A stretch of 16,232 nucleotides of DNA from contig DAOWGL010000133.1 of NCBI GenBank assembly GCA_030637455.1, forward strand, positions 1 through 16,232, in the 5' to 3' direction. Source of the DNA: Candidatus Nitrosopumilus sp. Lineage in GTDB: Archaea > Thermoproteota > Nitrososphaeria > Nitrososphaerales > Nitrosopumilaceae. A program made the translations under genes and the position numbers. The notes beneath the pieces were generated by a model. That model did not search any database and was not told the DNA's origin. It saw only the letters and a program-made list of their open reading frames with translations. Below are positions 1 through 6,953 of the stretch, piece after piece (positions within the stretch are counted from its first letter, which is position 1; the number at the start of each line of letters is the position of its first letter).

Positions 1-537
1 TTTGATAAAACAAACAGTATTGAAGAAAAAATATCATCAGTGTCAGATACTCTAAAAAGACAAGATGAATCTACAATAGAATTTCATAAAAAATCCGAAA
101 GACTATTTCAAGAGTTACAGTCAGTCAAAGAAGTCACAAGCAAGGTATCTAGTGATTCATCTAAAGAGATGATAGCTTTGTTGAAGCTTTCGGAATACCA
201 GTCAAACATTAGAATGAATGCTGAATCAAAATACGGAGTGTTAAAAGATATAGAAAAAATGGCATCTCAAACAGCAGATATTGTAAACCTCTTTGATAGA
301 ATTTCAATTGAAGCTGGAGAGAAAATGCCTTTACCTCATGAAGTTCGACAGTGGGCAGTTAGTAAAATATTAGATTGTGCAGACAAGTGGGAAGTAAGAT
401 TTAGTGATGTTTATTCAATTTTAACAAATGCAATTGGCAGAGATATGTTAAAAGAAGCAATAAGAATTCAACAAGTTCGAGACATTTATGGAATTAGAGC
501 TGTTGATGAAATTAGAAAAGATCTAAATATTTCTTAA
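1..537 (+). CDS. 3' part of a coiled-coil hypothetical protein (5' end outside window)
   Basis: The reading frame is open from the first base of the window to a TAA at 535-537. A GTG at 40 could serve as a start, but codons before it (FDKTNSIEEKISS) continue the same style of sequence, so the gene most likely begins upstream and is truncated here by the window edge. The visible protein is rich in Lys, Glu, Ser and Gln with heptad-like hydrophobic spacing, suggesting a long coiled coil over about the first 90 residues. The last 70 residues look like a compact helical domain. There are no membrane segments, Cys pairs or catalytic motifs. I do not recognise the family; a structural or partner-binding role is only a guess. 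It converges directly on the glycosyltransferase gene, whose stop codon starts at the next base. Confidence 0.6.
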   Translation, partial: FDKTNSIEEKISSVSDTLKRQDESTIEFHKKSERLFQELQSVKEVTSKVSSDSSKEMIALLKLSEYQSNIRMNAESKYGVLKDIEKMASQTADIVNLFDRISIEAGEKMPLPHEVRQWAVSKILDCADKWEVRFSDVYSILTNAIGRDMLKEAIRIQQVRDIYGIRAVDEIRKDLNIS

Positions 538-2598
538 TTATTCTTCATCGGATTTATTGAGTTGTTCTTTCTTTCTTTTTAACACTGCAAAAATTCCTAT
601 AATTGCTGCAATCCAAATTGCACTAAACATCATATTTGCAGGACTGACATACATGTATGGAGTCGCATCCATAATGTTGATATTTAACAACGATGCTCTT
701 TCCTTGATATCCAACATACCTGTATGATATGCAGAATTATCTTTAGAAATATTTGATATTTCATTAACACCTGTAAACATTGTATCTATGTTATTTTGAA
801 TTCTAAGAAAATTGGTAGACTCGGTTCCAAATATCCAAACTGGATTTCTTGAAATTACTTTGCCTTCAGAATCCAATGTTTCAGGCAAATTTACCATCAC
901 CATATCCAAATCTCCTTGGATTGCCACTAAATGATCACGAATAATTTTAGGATCTGATGAAGCACCAATTCCATCAAGATTTCCCCGAATTCTATCAAGA
1001 GGATAAATATCAGAATTATATCCAGAAATTGCCATATATCCTCCAAAAATAATAATTGCTAGTATTCCAATCATGGAAAGTTTGTAAACAGTATTTGCCA
1101 TCTTTTCCTTCTTAGTTTTTGGTCGATTATCACTTGATTTATTTCTTTTAAATCGACTGTGAGACACACTCAGGTACGCAATGAAAAAAAAGCCAATTGT
1201 TTGAAGAAGAATAATCGGTACAAACACAGGATTGTTTGAAAAGATTGCAATGAAAATTCCCATTATTCCATAAACTCCAAAAAATATTTCTAGCAAAGTT
1301 GTTTGTGTAAATGGTAAATTATACGCCTTGTCTTTCCAATCATCTTTTTTTGTTACAATTCCATATTTTGGAGTTCTGTGAAATTCATTTTTCTTACCAA
1401 GGATTGCATCAAATACTGCTACTGTATTATTGACAGACATACCAGCATTATAGACAAGTAATGCTGGAAGTAATTTTACTTTAGATTTCCATGATTTTTT
1501 ATACATTCCCTGAATAACTAAAACATATGCACCCGGCCCCATTGCAAGATAGGTTGCAATTGTTAGTACAGGTATAACGCTTACAACATAGAGATTGACT
1601 TGTGCTGCTAACAATACAGGTAATGATAAAAATTGTATCAACACTAGAGGGTAAACAATATGACGAGTAAGTTGAATGAATGCCTGAATTTTAGCTTCAA
1701 TAGCAACATGGCGTTTTAGAGCAACATCAGAAAGTAATTTTATTGCACATTGTATTGATCCTTTTGCCCAACGAAATTGTTGTCTTTTAGCCCCATTCAT
1801 TTGTGCGGGTAATTCAGCATCAACTACTATATCAGGCAAGAACAAACATTTCCAGCCTTTCATTTGTGCTCTATAACTTAGATCAAGGTCTTCTACAAGT
1901 GTGGCAGTATGCCAACCTCCAGCATCTTCAATACAGTCACGTCTCCAAATACCTGCAGTTCCGTTAAAATTCATGAAAAGATGAGAATTGCTTTTAGCTT
2001 TTTGCTCTACAAGGAAATGAAAATCAATACTGAGGGCTTGCACTTGAGTAATTGTAGAATAATCTTCATTGATATGGCCCCATCTACATTGAACTAGACC
2101 AATGTTTGATGTTGCAAAATGAGGTATTGCTCGTTTAAGGAACCAAGTAGGAGGAATAAAATCAGCATCAAATATTGCAACAAGTTCTGTATCAGTTGTT
2201 TTCATTGCATGTTTTAACGCACCAGCTTTGTAGCCCTTTCTTGTTCCACGTCTCACATGTTCAATTTGATATCCTTCTTTTTTGTAACCATCAACTACAC
2301 CGCTAAGTAATTCAACTGTATCATCATCTGAATCATCACATACCATTATTTTCATTTTATCTTTTGGATAATCCATATGACAAACTGCATCAACAAGTCG
2401 TTGCGCTACATATTTTTCATTGTAAATTGGCAATTGGATAGTAATTGTCGGAGTTCCCCAATCAACTGTAGGGTAAGATTCCTTCCTTGTTCTTGAAAGA
2501 AATGCAAGATAGTAGAAATTAACTGTGTATGCTGTAATAATTATAGCAGATAAAATGAATAGATCAAATACAAATGAAGTGAAAGGATTGATTGCCAT
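538..2598 (-). CDS. Membrane-bound processive glycosyltransferase, family 2 (cellulose synthase-like)
   Basis: This 686-residue protein should polymerise a sugar from a nucleotide-sugar donor on the cytoplasmic face and probably help export the product. A first transmembrane helix (about 8-34) precedes a GT-A domain (about 50-290) that holds the processive GT2 signature: nucleotide-binding loop QLPIYNE near 55-61, CDDSDDD near 87-93, DAD at 144-146, VEDLD with the catalytic Asp near 237, and Q273xxRW277. Further helices follow at about 312-335, 337-365, 375-395, 435-455 and 458-478. A helix near 506-525, an outer loop of about 130 residues, and a last helix near 656-674 form an extra C-terminal module. 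No PilZ motif (RxxxR) is evident. The start ATG sits 30 nt downstream of a perfect TTTAAATA box. The product could be exopolysaccharide, glycolipid or S-layer glycan; the sugar cannot be told from sequence. Confidence 0.88.
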   Translation of the reverse strand: MAINPFTSFVFDLFILSAIIITAYTVNFYYLAFLSRTRKESYPTVDWGTPTITIQLPIYNEKYVAQRLVDAVCHMDYPKDKMKIMVCDDSDDDTVELLSGVVDGYKKEGYQIEHVRRGTRKGYKAGALKHAMKTTDTELVAIFDADFIPPTWFLKRAIPHFATSNIGLVQCRWGHINEDYSTITQVQALSIDFHFLVEQKAKSNSHLFMNFNGTAGIWRRDCIEDAGGWHTATLVEDLDLSYRAQMKGWKCLFLPDIVVDAELPAQMNGAKRQQFRWAKGSIQCAIKLLSDVALKRHVAIEAKIQAFIQLTRHIVYPLVLIQFLSLPVLLAAQVNLYVVSVIPVLTIATYLAMGPGAYVLVIQGMYKKSWKSKVKLLPALLVYNAGMSVNNTVAVFDAILGKKNEFHRTPKYGIVTKKDDWKDKAYNLPFTQTTLLEIFFGVYGIMGIFIAIFSNNPVFVPIILLQTIGFFFIAYLSVSHSRFKRNKSSDNRPKTKKEKMANTVYKLSMIGILAIIIFGGYMAISGYNSDIYPLDRIRGNLDGIGASSDPKIIRDHLVAIQGDLDMVMVNLPETLDSEGKVISRNPVWIFGTESTNFLRIQNNIDTMFTGVNEISNISKDNSAYHTGMLDIKERASLLNINIMDATPYMYVSPANMMFSAIWIAAIIGIFAVLKRKKEQLNKSDEE

Positions 2599-2627
2599 AT
2601 CCCTAAATTCAAAGAATTGTTAATCGC

Positions 2628-2635
2628 TATTTAAA
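2628..2635 (-). promoter_or_regulatory. TATA box for the glycosyltransferase gene
   Basis: The minus strand reads TTTAAATA here, a textbook archaeal TATA box. It is centred about 33 nt before the ATG at 2598, which predicts a start site near 2605 and a leader of only a few bases. The box lies in the 53-bp gap after the ferredoxin gene, so the glycosyltransferase probably has its own promoter. Confidence 0.55.
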
Positions 2636-2651
2636 TTGCAAGAAATTAAAT

Positions 2652-3599
2652 TTATTTTTGTTCATAAATCTTGATTGCTTGTGGAGGACATACACCTTCA
2701 CATGCAAGACAGAAAATACAATCTGGTTCTTTTGACATTAACGGCTTTTGTTCTGATGCAGGATTGCCAGGAGAATCAAACCATTCGTATACACCAACAG
2801 GGCATGCTTCAAGGCATCCACCATCTGCTATACAAATATCATAATCTACTGAAACAAATTCTCCCCAGACACCCATGATACCATTACTTGTGCCTCTTCT
2901 GCCCCAAGTTTTGATTGTGTGTTCAGGAGCTTCATATGCTGCAGAAGATTTCATTTTTGATTTGTAATCAACATCGATCGGTCCAGGTTTTGCCCCATCT
3001 GGAATTTCAATTTCACTGTCATCTTCTTCTTCACCTTCTTCTTTTGCCTCAACTGGTTTTGGTTTTGCACCAAGAACAATTTTTGCAAGAGGAGTTAGTT
3101 CTTCTAGTTTTTGAATAGCTGCAATTTCAGAAATTTTTTCAGTTTTTGCAAAATGTGAAATCATTTTGTCAGCCAAGATAGTATTTCGTAAAATAGTATC
3201 AATTACCATTTTAGCAAAATGGTCAGCCTTTTTTCTATAATCTTTAACCCAATTAGGGTCACCGAATTTTTCAATTGGGAAAATTTGATAAATAATATCT
3301 ACAACTTCGCCAGTAACAATTTCTACGGTAACTGACAAATCAACTTCTTGGTATCCTTTAGCATCAGGATCAGCCATGTTTTGTTCTTTCCAACGATATG
3401 TTGCATAAATTCTATCAGCATACATGTCCATTTCAAATGCTTTTTTGAGACCATCATGAACAGATTTTAGTTCAACTGGTTCTTCGAGTTTAATGGGTAA
3501 TCTGTATAATCCGAGTTTGAATCCATGTAAAGGATAAACGCCACGTTTTGCAGTTGAGGCCTCCATTGACCACACTCGATCTTTTAGGAGTAAAGACAT
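2652..3599 (-). CDS. Ferredoxin-domain protein with long N-terminal extension (Sulfolobus-type 2x[3Fe-4S]/[4Fe-4S] domain)
   Basis: The last 75 or so of 315 residues form a two-cluster ferredoxin closely resembling the Sulfolobus (zinc-)ferredoxin. Cluster I motif is CIADGGCLEAC-P (C256, D259, C262, C266), with an Asp where common ferredoxins have a Cys. Cluster II motif is CIFCLACEGVC-P (C294, C297, C300, C304). Residues 1-180 form a domain I do not recognise, with no Cys and no membrane segment. An acidic, Pro-rich linker (about 181-210; EEGEEEDDSE) joins the two. Compared with the Sulfolobus protein as I remember it, three zinc ligands appear to be replaced (Trp245 and Leu287 among the substitutes), so a zinc site is unlikely. 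The role is probably electron transfer, with the front domain as a docking or enzymatic partner. A TATA-like box 27 nt upstream of the ATG supports this start and a leaderless transcript. Confidence 0.85.
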   Translation of the reverse strand: MSLLLKDRVWSMEASTAKRGVYPLHGFKLGLYRLPIKLEEPVELKSVHDGLKKAFEMDMYADRIYATYRWKEQNMADPDAKGYQEVDLSVTVEIVTGEVVDIIYQIFPIEKFGDPNWVKDYRKKADHFAKMVIDTILRNTILADKMISHFAKTEKISEIAAIQKLEELTPLAKIVLGAKPKPVEAKEEGEEEDDSEIEIPDGAKPGPIDVDYKSKMKSSAAYEAPEHTIKTWGRRGTSNGIMGVWGEFVSVDYDICIADGGCLEACPVGVYEWFDSPGNPASEQKPLMSKEPDCIFCLACEGVCPPQAIKIYEQK

Positions 3600-3622
3600 C
3601 TGAGTCTAGTAATTGTATTTTA

Positions 3623-3630
3623 GATAAAAA
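3623..3630 (-). promoter_or_regulatory. TATA-like box for the ferredoxin-domain gene
   Basis: The minus strand reads TTTTTATC, centred about 27 nt before the ATG at 3599. This is the spacing expected for a leaderless archaeal transcript. The gene could also be read through from the rhodanese operon, since the gap to the 102-residue gene is only 40 bp. Confidence 0.4.
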
Positions 3631-3639
3631 GGTTATCAG

Positions 3640-3948
3640 TTATTCATCATCAGGACATGTGAGTTCTCGGAGTTCAGTGTACTTTTTCTCCATTGCTTTG
3701 GCATGAACTAGTACCTGTGATAGATCATAGGAATCCTTTGCAAAATACCAACGAATTGGAACCCAATGTCCAATTCCATCCATATCATGAATCATTCCTT
3801 TATCGGCTTTGACATTAATTTTTTCATCAACAGATGTTTCTTTAATTTCAAGACCACGCTTTGTTTTGTCCTCCATGACAATATCAGACTCACCGTCTTT
3901 GATAAAATAGAAAGTACCTTTCTCAAGAACAGGAAGGTCTAAAAGCAA
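3640..3948 (-). CDS. Small conserved-looking hypothetical protein, 102 aa
   Basis: I do not recognise this protein. It is soluble, acidic at the end, and has a single Cys in the C-terminal LTCPDDE. The middle holds aromatic and His residues (HDMDGIGHW, RWYF), and the pattern reads as a small beta-rich domain followed by one long helix (about 75-95). The start must be TTG at 3946-3948: extending upstream gives no ATG, GTG or TTG before a stop at 3970-3972, and the first internal ATG is residue 25. The TTG follows the rhodanese stop codon by one base, so translation is probably coupled. Its place between a rhodanese and a ferredoxin protein hints at a role in sulfur or redox chemistry, but nothing in the sequence proves that. 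Confidence 0.7.
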   Translation of the reverse strand: MLLDLPVLEKGTFYFIKDGESDIVMEDKTKRGLEIKETSVDEKINVKADKGMIHDMDGIGHWVPIRWYFAKDSYDLSQVLVHAKAMEKKYTELRELTCPDDE

Positions 3949-3949
3949 T

Positions 3950-4795
3950 TTATTTTTCCACTGGATTTCCTATCATGTTTCCCCATTCAGTCCAGGAACC
4001 ATCATAGTTTCTAACTTTTGGATATCCAAGTAGATATTTCAATACAAACCAACTGTGTGAAGAACGTTCTCCAATTCTACAATAACAAATTACGTCTTTG
4101 TCAGGAGTGACTCCTTTTGGTTCATAATTTTGTCTTAATTCTTCAACAGCTTTGAAAGTACCATCAGCATCATTAACTGCAGTTGCCCAAGGAATGTTGT
4201 TTGCATCAGGGATATGTCCACCTCTTTGTGCATGCTCCATTGGATATTCTGGAGGTGCAGTAATTTGACCAGTAAACTCTGCAGGAGATCTTACATCTAC
4301 CATTACAGTGTCTTCTTTTCCTAAAGCTCTGCTAACATCAAATAGATATGCACGTAATCCCTCATCCGGAGGTTGTCCTACATAAGTTGCGGATGCTATT
4401 TGAGGTTCATCAGTAGTGTAATCTTTATTTTCTAATTCCCATTTTTTTCGTCCACCATTCATAATCTTTAGATTTTCATGACCGTAAATTTTAAAAACCC
4501 AGAAAACAAATGCTGCAAACCAATTGTTAAAGTCACCATAAAGAATAACTTCAGTATCTGCAGTGATTCCATTTTTAGCCATTAATGCTTCAAATGCTTT
4601 CTTACCAATGATATCTCGGGTTACAGGATCATTAATGTCTCGTTTCCACCAAATTAAACTGGCACCATTAATGTGACCTTTTTGATATCCATTTACAGGA
4701 TCATAATCAACTTCAACTAATTTCCTTTTTTCATTGGGAGGATTTTGTGATACCCATTCTGTATCAACTAAAACTTCAGGGTGTGCGTAACTCAT
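3950..4795 (-). CDS. Two-domain rhodanese, thiosulfate/3-mercaptopyruvate sulfurtransferase
   Basis: The enzyme transfers sulfane sulfur from thiosulfate or 3-mercaptopyruvate to an acceptor through a Cys persulfide. It has two rhodanese domains. The N-terminal one (about 5-125) is non-catalytic, with GDFNN at the loop where the Cys would be. The C-terminal one (about 150-275) carries the active loop CRIGERSS, catalytic Cys239, and the VDVRSPAEF motif. The CRIGERSSH loop resembles actinobacterial CysA-type thiosulfate sulfurtransferases. The open frame extends to 4855, but that adds 20 odd residues (MIFFLFFGKTNKYENKSVQI). I prefer the ATG at 4793-4795: it begins at the usual family N-terminus, gives 281 residues (family about 275-285), and lies 26 nt from a TATA-like box. 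It is followed at once by the 102-residue gene. Confidence 0.9.
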   Translation of the reverse strand: MSYAHPEVLVDTEWVSQNPPNEKRKLVEVDYDPVNGYQKGHINGASLIWWKRDINDPVTRDIIGKKAFEALMAKNGITADTEVILYGDFNNWFAAFVFWVFKIYGHENLKIMNGGRKKWELENKDYTTDEPQIASATYVGQPPDEGLRAYLFDVSRALGKEDTVMVDVRSPAEFTGQITAPPEYPMEHAQRGGHIPDANNIPWATAVNDADGTFKAVEELRQNYEPKGVTPDKDVICYCRIGERSSHSWFVLKYLLGYPKVRNYDGSWTEWGNMIGNPVEK

Positions 4796-4817
4796 GATTT
4801 GTACGGATTTGTTTTCA

Positions 4818-4825
4818 TACTTATT
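4818..4825 (-). promoter_or_regulatory. TATA-like box for the rhodanese gene
   Basis: The minus strand reads AATAAGTA, centred about 26 nt before the ATG at 4795. The spacing matches the other leaderless genes in the window and supports the shorter rhodanese start. It would lie inside the coding region if the start were at 4855. Confidence 0.4.
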
Positions 4826-4854
4826 TGTTTTTCCAAAAAATAGGAAAAATATCA

Positions 4855-4864
4855 TTTTTAAGTA
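4855..4864 (+). promoter_or_regulatory. TATA-like box for the nadK-nob1 operon
   Basis: TTTTTAAGTA is centred about 26 nt before the TTG start of NAD kinase at 4886, which fits a leaderless transcript. Together with the rhodanese box it makes a compact divergent promoter region between 4796 and 4885. Confidence 0.45.
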
Positions 4865-4885
4865 AATACAATTCAGAAGAACTGC

Positions 4886-5701
4886 TTGAAATTAGAAAAA
4901 GTAGCAATAGTTAGCAAAGTAGGGTCTAAGGATTCAGAACAAGCTGCAAAAGAGGTCACAAAAAAGCTATTAGCCAAAAAATCAACAGTATTTACTATTT
5001 CTCCAATTGAAGTTGAAGGTGCAAAACAAATGGACACTTTGGAGGAATTAAAAAAAGAAAAACTAGATTTGGTGATTACTTTAGGCGGAGATGGAACAAC
5101 ACTTCGCGTATTTAGAAACTTGGAAAATGAAACTCCAATTCTAACTATCAATGTAGGAGGGAATAGAGGAATTTTAGCAGAAATTACAATTGAAGAAATT
5201 GATAATGCAATTGACCAAATTTTAAAAGATAATTTCTTTTTAGATAAAAGAACCAGAGTCGTTGCATCTTGTGGAGGAAAAGAATTCCCACCAGCATTAA
5301 ATGAAATTTACATCACTAGAACAAACTTGACTAAAACTGCAGAAATTAAAATTAAATTTCAAGATGATACAGTTAAACAGAAAATGGATGGAGTTATCAT
5401 TGCAACACCAAGCGGTTCTACAGGTCACTCTTTTTCATTAGGAGGTCCAATTTTGCATGAAAGTTTAGATGTTTTAATCATAACACCTGTTGCACCAGTG
5501 TATCGATTAGCATCATTGATTGTTCCAGATGAAAAAATCGAAATTGTATGTTCTCATGATTGCAATATTGCAATGGATGCACAAGTAGTCAAAGCAGTGG
5601 GATATGAAGAACCAATCACCATTAAAAAATACAAAAAACATGCAGTCTTTCTAAGATTAAAGAAAAGAGGACTAAGACAAATGAGCAAACTTGGATTTTA
5701 G
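4886..5701 (+). CDS. nadK: NAD kinase
   Basis: This cytosolic enzyme phosphorylates NAD to NADP using ATP or polyphosphate. The 271 residues show the family landmarks in order: LGGDG at 66-70 with the catalytic Asp69, LNEIYI (Asn139-Glu140) for substrate binding, and TPSGSTGHS at 174-182, equivalent to the usual TPTGSTAYS. Length is normal for an archaeal NAD kinase. The start is TTG: the codon falls 26 nt after a TATA-like box and the protein begins directly at the first beta strand (KVAIVSK). Nob1 starts inside its last codons, an 11-nt overlap, so the two are co-transcribed and probably translationally coupled. Confidence 0.95.
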   Translation: MKLEKVAIVSKVGSKDSEQAAKEVTKKLLAKKSTVFTISPIEVEGAKQMDTLEELKKEKLDLVITLGGDGTTLRVFRNLENETPILTINVGGNRGILAEITIEEIDNAIDQILKDNFFLDKRTRVVASCGGKEFPPALNEIYITRTNLTKTAEIKIKFQDDTVKQKMDGVIIATPSGSTGHSFSLGGPILHESLDVLIITPVAPVYRLASLIVPDEKIEIVCSHDCNIAMDAQVVKAVGYEEPITIKKYKKHAVFLRLKKRGLRQMSKLGF

Positions 5702-6188
5702 AATTTTAGACGCGAGTGCATTTTATGCAGGGGTTCCTTTCAGATCATCTGATGATTGTTACACAACATCATTAGTTTATGAAGAAATTAAACACATAAA
5801 GAAAAATCATGATGCTTTAGGGACTTTACTTGAAACTAACAGATTGAAAATCAGAGAACCTGATCCAGAATCTACAAAATCTGCAATTAAATCATCAAAA
5901 GATACAGGGGATTTCCCTCAGTTATCAAAACAAGATATCTCCATTATTGCATTAGCCATTAACATGAATGGTCAGATAATTAGTGATGATTTTGCAATTT
6001 CAAATGTAGCCAAGAATCTAGGTTTAGAAATCATCCCTATCATGACTAAGGGGATTAAAGATGTCGGGAAATGGGTTCATTATTGTCCTGGATGTAGAAC
6101 CAATCATACAACAGGAAATGAATGTCCAAGGTGTGGAACTCCATTAAAAAGAAAATTACTCAAAAACAAATCAGTTGAAATTAGATAG
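5691..6188 (+). CDS. nob1: Nob1, PIN-domain endonuclease for 16S rRNA 3' end maturation
   Basis: Nob1 cleaves the 3' end of pre-16S rRNA in the late small-subunit precursor. The 165-residue protein has an N-terminal PIN nuclease domain (about 1-115) with the acidic set Asp7 (LDASAF), Glu31/32, Asp82 (KQDISIIALA) and Asp99/100 (ISDDFA). A C-terminal zinc ribbon has Cys132, Cys135, Cys145 and Cys148 and ends in a basic tail (PLKRKLLKNK). PIN plus zinc ribbon is the defining Nob1 layout. The TTG at 5691 is the natural start: it puts the first beta strand (FRILDAS) at the N-terminus, and it overlaps the end of nadK by 11 nt. It converges on the XPF-like gene with a 29-bp gap. Confidence 0.93.
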   Translation: MDFRILDASAFYAGVPFRSSDDCYTTSLVYEEIKHIKKNHDALGTLLETNRLKIREPDPESTKSAIKSSKDTGDFPQLSKQDISIIALAINMNGQIISDDFAISNVAKNLGLEIIPIMTKGIKDVGKWVHYCPGCRTNHTTGNECPRCGTPLKRKLLKNKSVEIR

Positions 6189-6217
6189 GATAATTTGAAA
6201 TTAATTTAATTCTATTA

Positions 6218-6901
6218 TTAATCGTGTAAAGTTTTTTGATTTGATTTTTTTAGAAATTTACTTTTAGTATCCAGAGTTTTTTTGATTTTTTTTGCACGAG
6301 CTTCACCCAAACCTTCAACTTTTGTCAACTCAGCAGTGGTAGCACTAAAAACTTTGAGAGGAGTTCCAAATTTTGTCAGCATTCTAACTGCAAATTTCTC
6401 TCCAATCCCAGGTAAACTACAAAGAACTGAAAGTTGTTGTTTTTCTAAATCAGAAGATTTCTTTATTTTTTTTAGATATGGACCTTTAGGAGCATCTTTT
6501 CTAGAACACATTGAGACCAAAAGTTTAGCAGTATGAGCAGCACTGGGTGTTGGAATTACAGGGATTTTAAAATCAATAGCTACAGTGGATAGTGCACCAT
6601 AAAAAATCAGAGGGTTTTCAGTGATCTCTTCAATTTCATCAACATTACCTTCCATGAGAATAATAGGATGCTCAAAGTGTTCTTTCAATCTAGAGCATTG
6701 ATCAAAAAGTCTACCATCAAAAACTGAAGCCATAAGATCACGAATACTTTTTCTCTCGACAATTGTTTCAGGAGCAACGATATAATCACCAATTGGGAGT
6801 GTCTTCATTTCAATATTCAATCCAATTGATTTTAACAAATCAGGAATTCCGCTTTTTTTCTCCCTTTCATCTACTACGATTCGAAGGTTTTCTAAATTCA
6901 C
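6218..6901 (-). CDS. xpf: XPF/ERCC4-family structure-specific nuclease, short form without helicase
   Basis: The protein should cut branched DNA such as 3' flaps and fork structures in repair or replication restart. It has 227 residues: an ERCC4 nuclease domain (about 5-135) with VDERE at 10-14, GDY at 38-40 and the metal-site motif ERKSxxD at 49-55, then a tandem helix-hairpin-helix domain (LPGIGEKFA near 163-171; VEGLGEARA near 195-203). There is no N-terminal helicase, so it is the crenarchaeal/thaumarchaeal short form, not euryarchaeal Hef. The C-terminus is basic and ends NQKTLHD; a complete PCNA-binding box (QxxLxxFF) is absent. The start is GTG at 6899-6901. It lies 52 bp downstream of prefoldin beta and may be transcribed with the superoperon or from an ATATTAAC box just upstream. 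Confidence 0.92.
   Translation of the reverse strand: MNLENLRIVVDEREKKSGIPDLLKSIGLNIEMKTLPIGDYIVAPETIVERKSIRDLMASVFDGRLFDQCSRLKEHFEHPIILMEGNVDEIEEITENPLIFYGALSTVAIDFKIPVIPTPSAAHTAKLLVSMCSRKDAPKGPYLKKIKKSSDLEKQQLSVLCSLPGIGEKFAVRMLTKFGTPLKVFSATTAELTKVEGLGEARAKKIKKTLDTKSKFLKKSNQKTLHD
6232..6293 (+). terminator. Possible T-tract termination region for nadK-nob1
   Basis: Downstream of nob1 the plus strand carries four T runs: T6 at 6232-6237, T7 at 6245-6251, T7 at 6277-6283 and T8 at 6286-6293. Archaeal RNA polymerase terminates at such T tracts. The same bases encode Lys-rich residues of the convergent XPF-like protein, so the runs may be a by-product of codons. Confidence 0.35.
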
Positions 6902-6921
6902 AGCATTGCTAAGAAAGAATT

Positions 6922-6929
6922 GTTAATAT
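6922..6929 (-). promoter_or_regulatory. Weak TATA-like box before the XPF-like gene
   Basis: The minus strand reads ATATTAAC about 25 nt before the GTG at 6901. The fit to the archaeal box is modest; read-through from the prefoldin gene is equally possible. Confidence 0.3.
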
Positions 6930-6953
6930 CTTGTATGAAATTAAACTGAAAAA

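Noticed and set aside
1909..2097. Plus-strand open frame of 62 codons inside the glycosyltransferase gene
   Set aside because: It lies antisense to the conserved GT2 catalytic core, has no family features and no promoter or ribosome binding site.
2675..3118. Two plus-strand open frames opposite the ferredoxin-domain gene, rich in Leu, His and Gln
   Set aside because: Their composition (HLLLHLLLL) is what acidic Glu/Asp codons give when read in reverse. The minus-strand protein with its eight-residue Cys pattern is clearly real.
4873..5151. Minus-strand open frame of 92 codons opposite the start of nadK
   Set aside because: It is Ser/Phe-rich antisense noise over the well-supported NAD kinase N-terminus and would cover the nadK promoter side.
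6218..6240. QKTLHD at the XPF C-terminus as a PCNA-binding box
   Set aside because: The Gln and Leu positions fit but the required pair of aromatic residues is missing because the protein ends.
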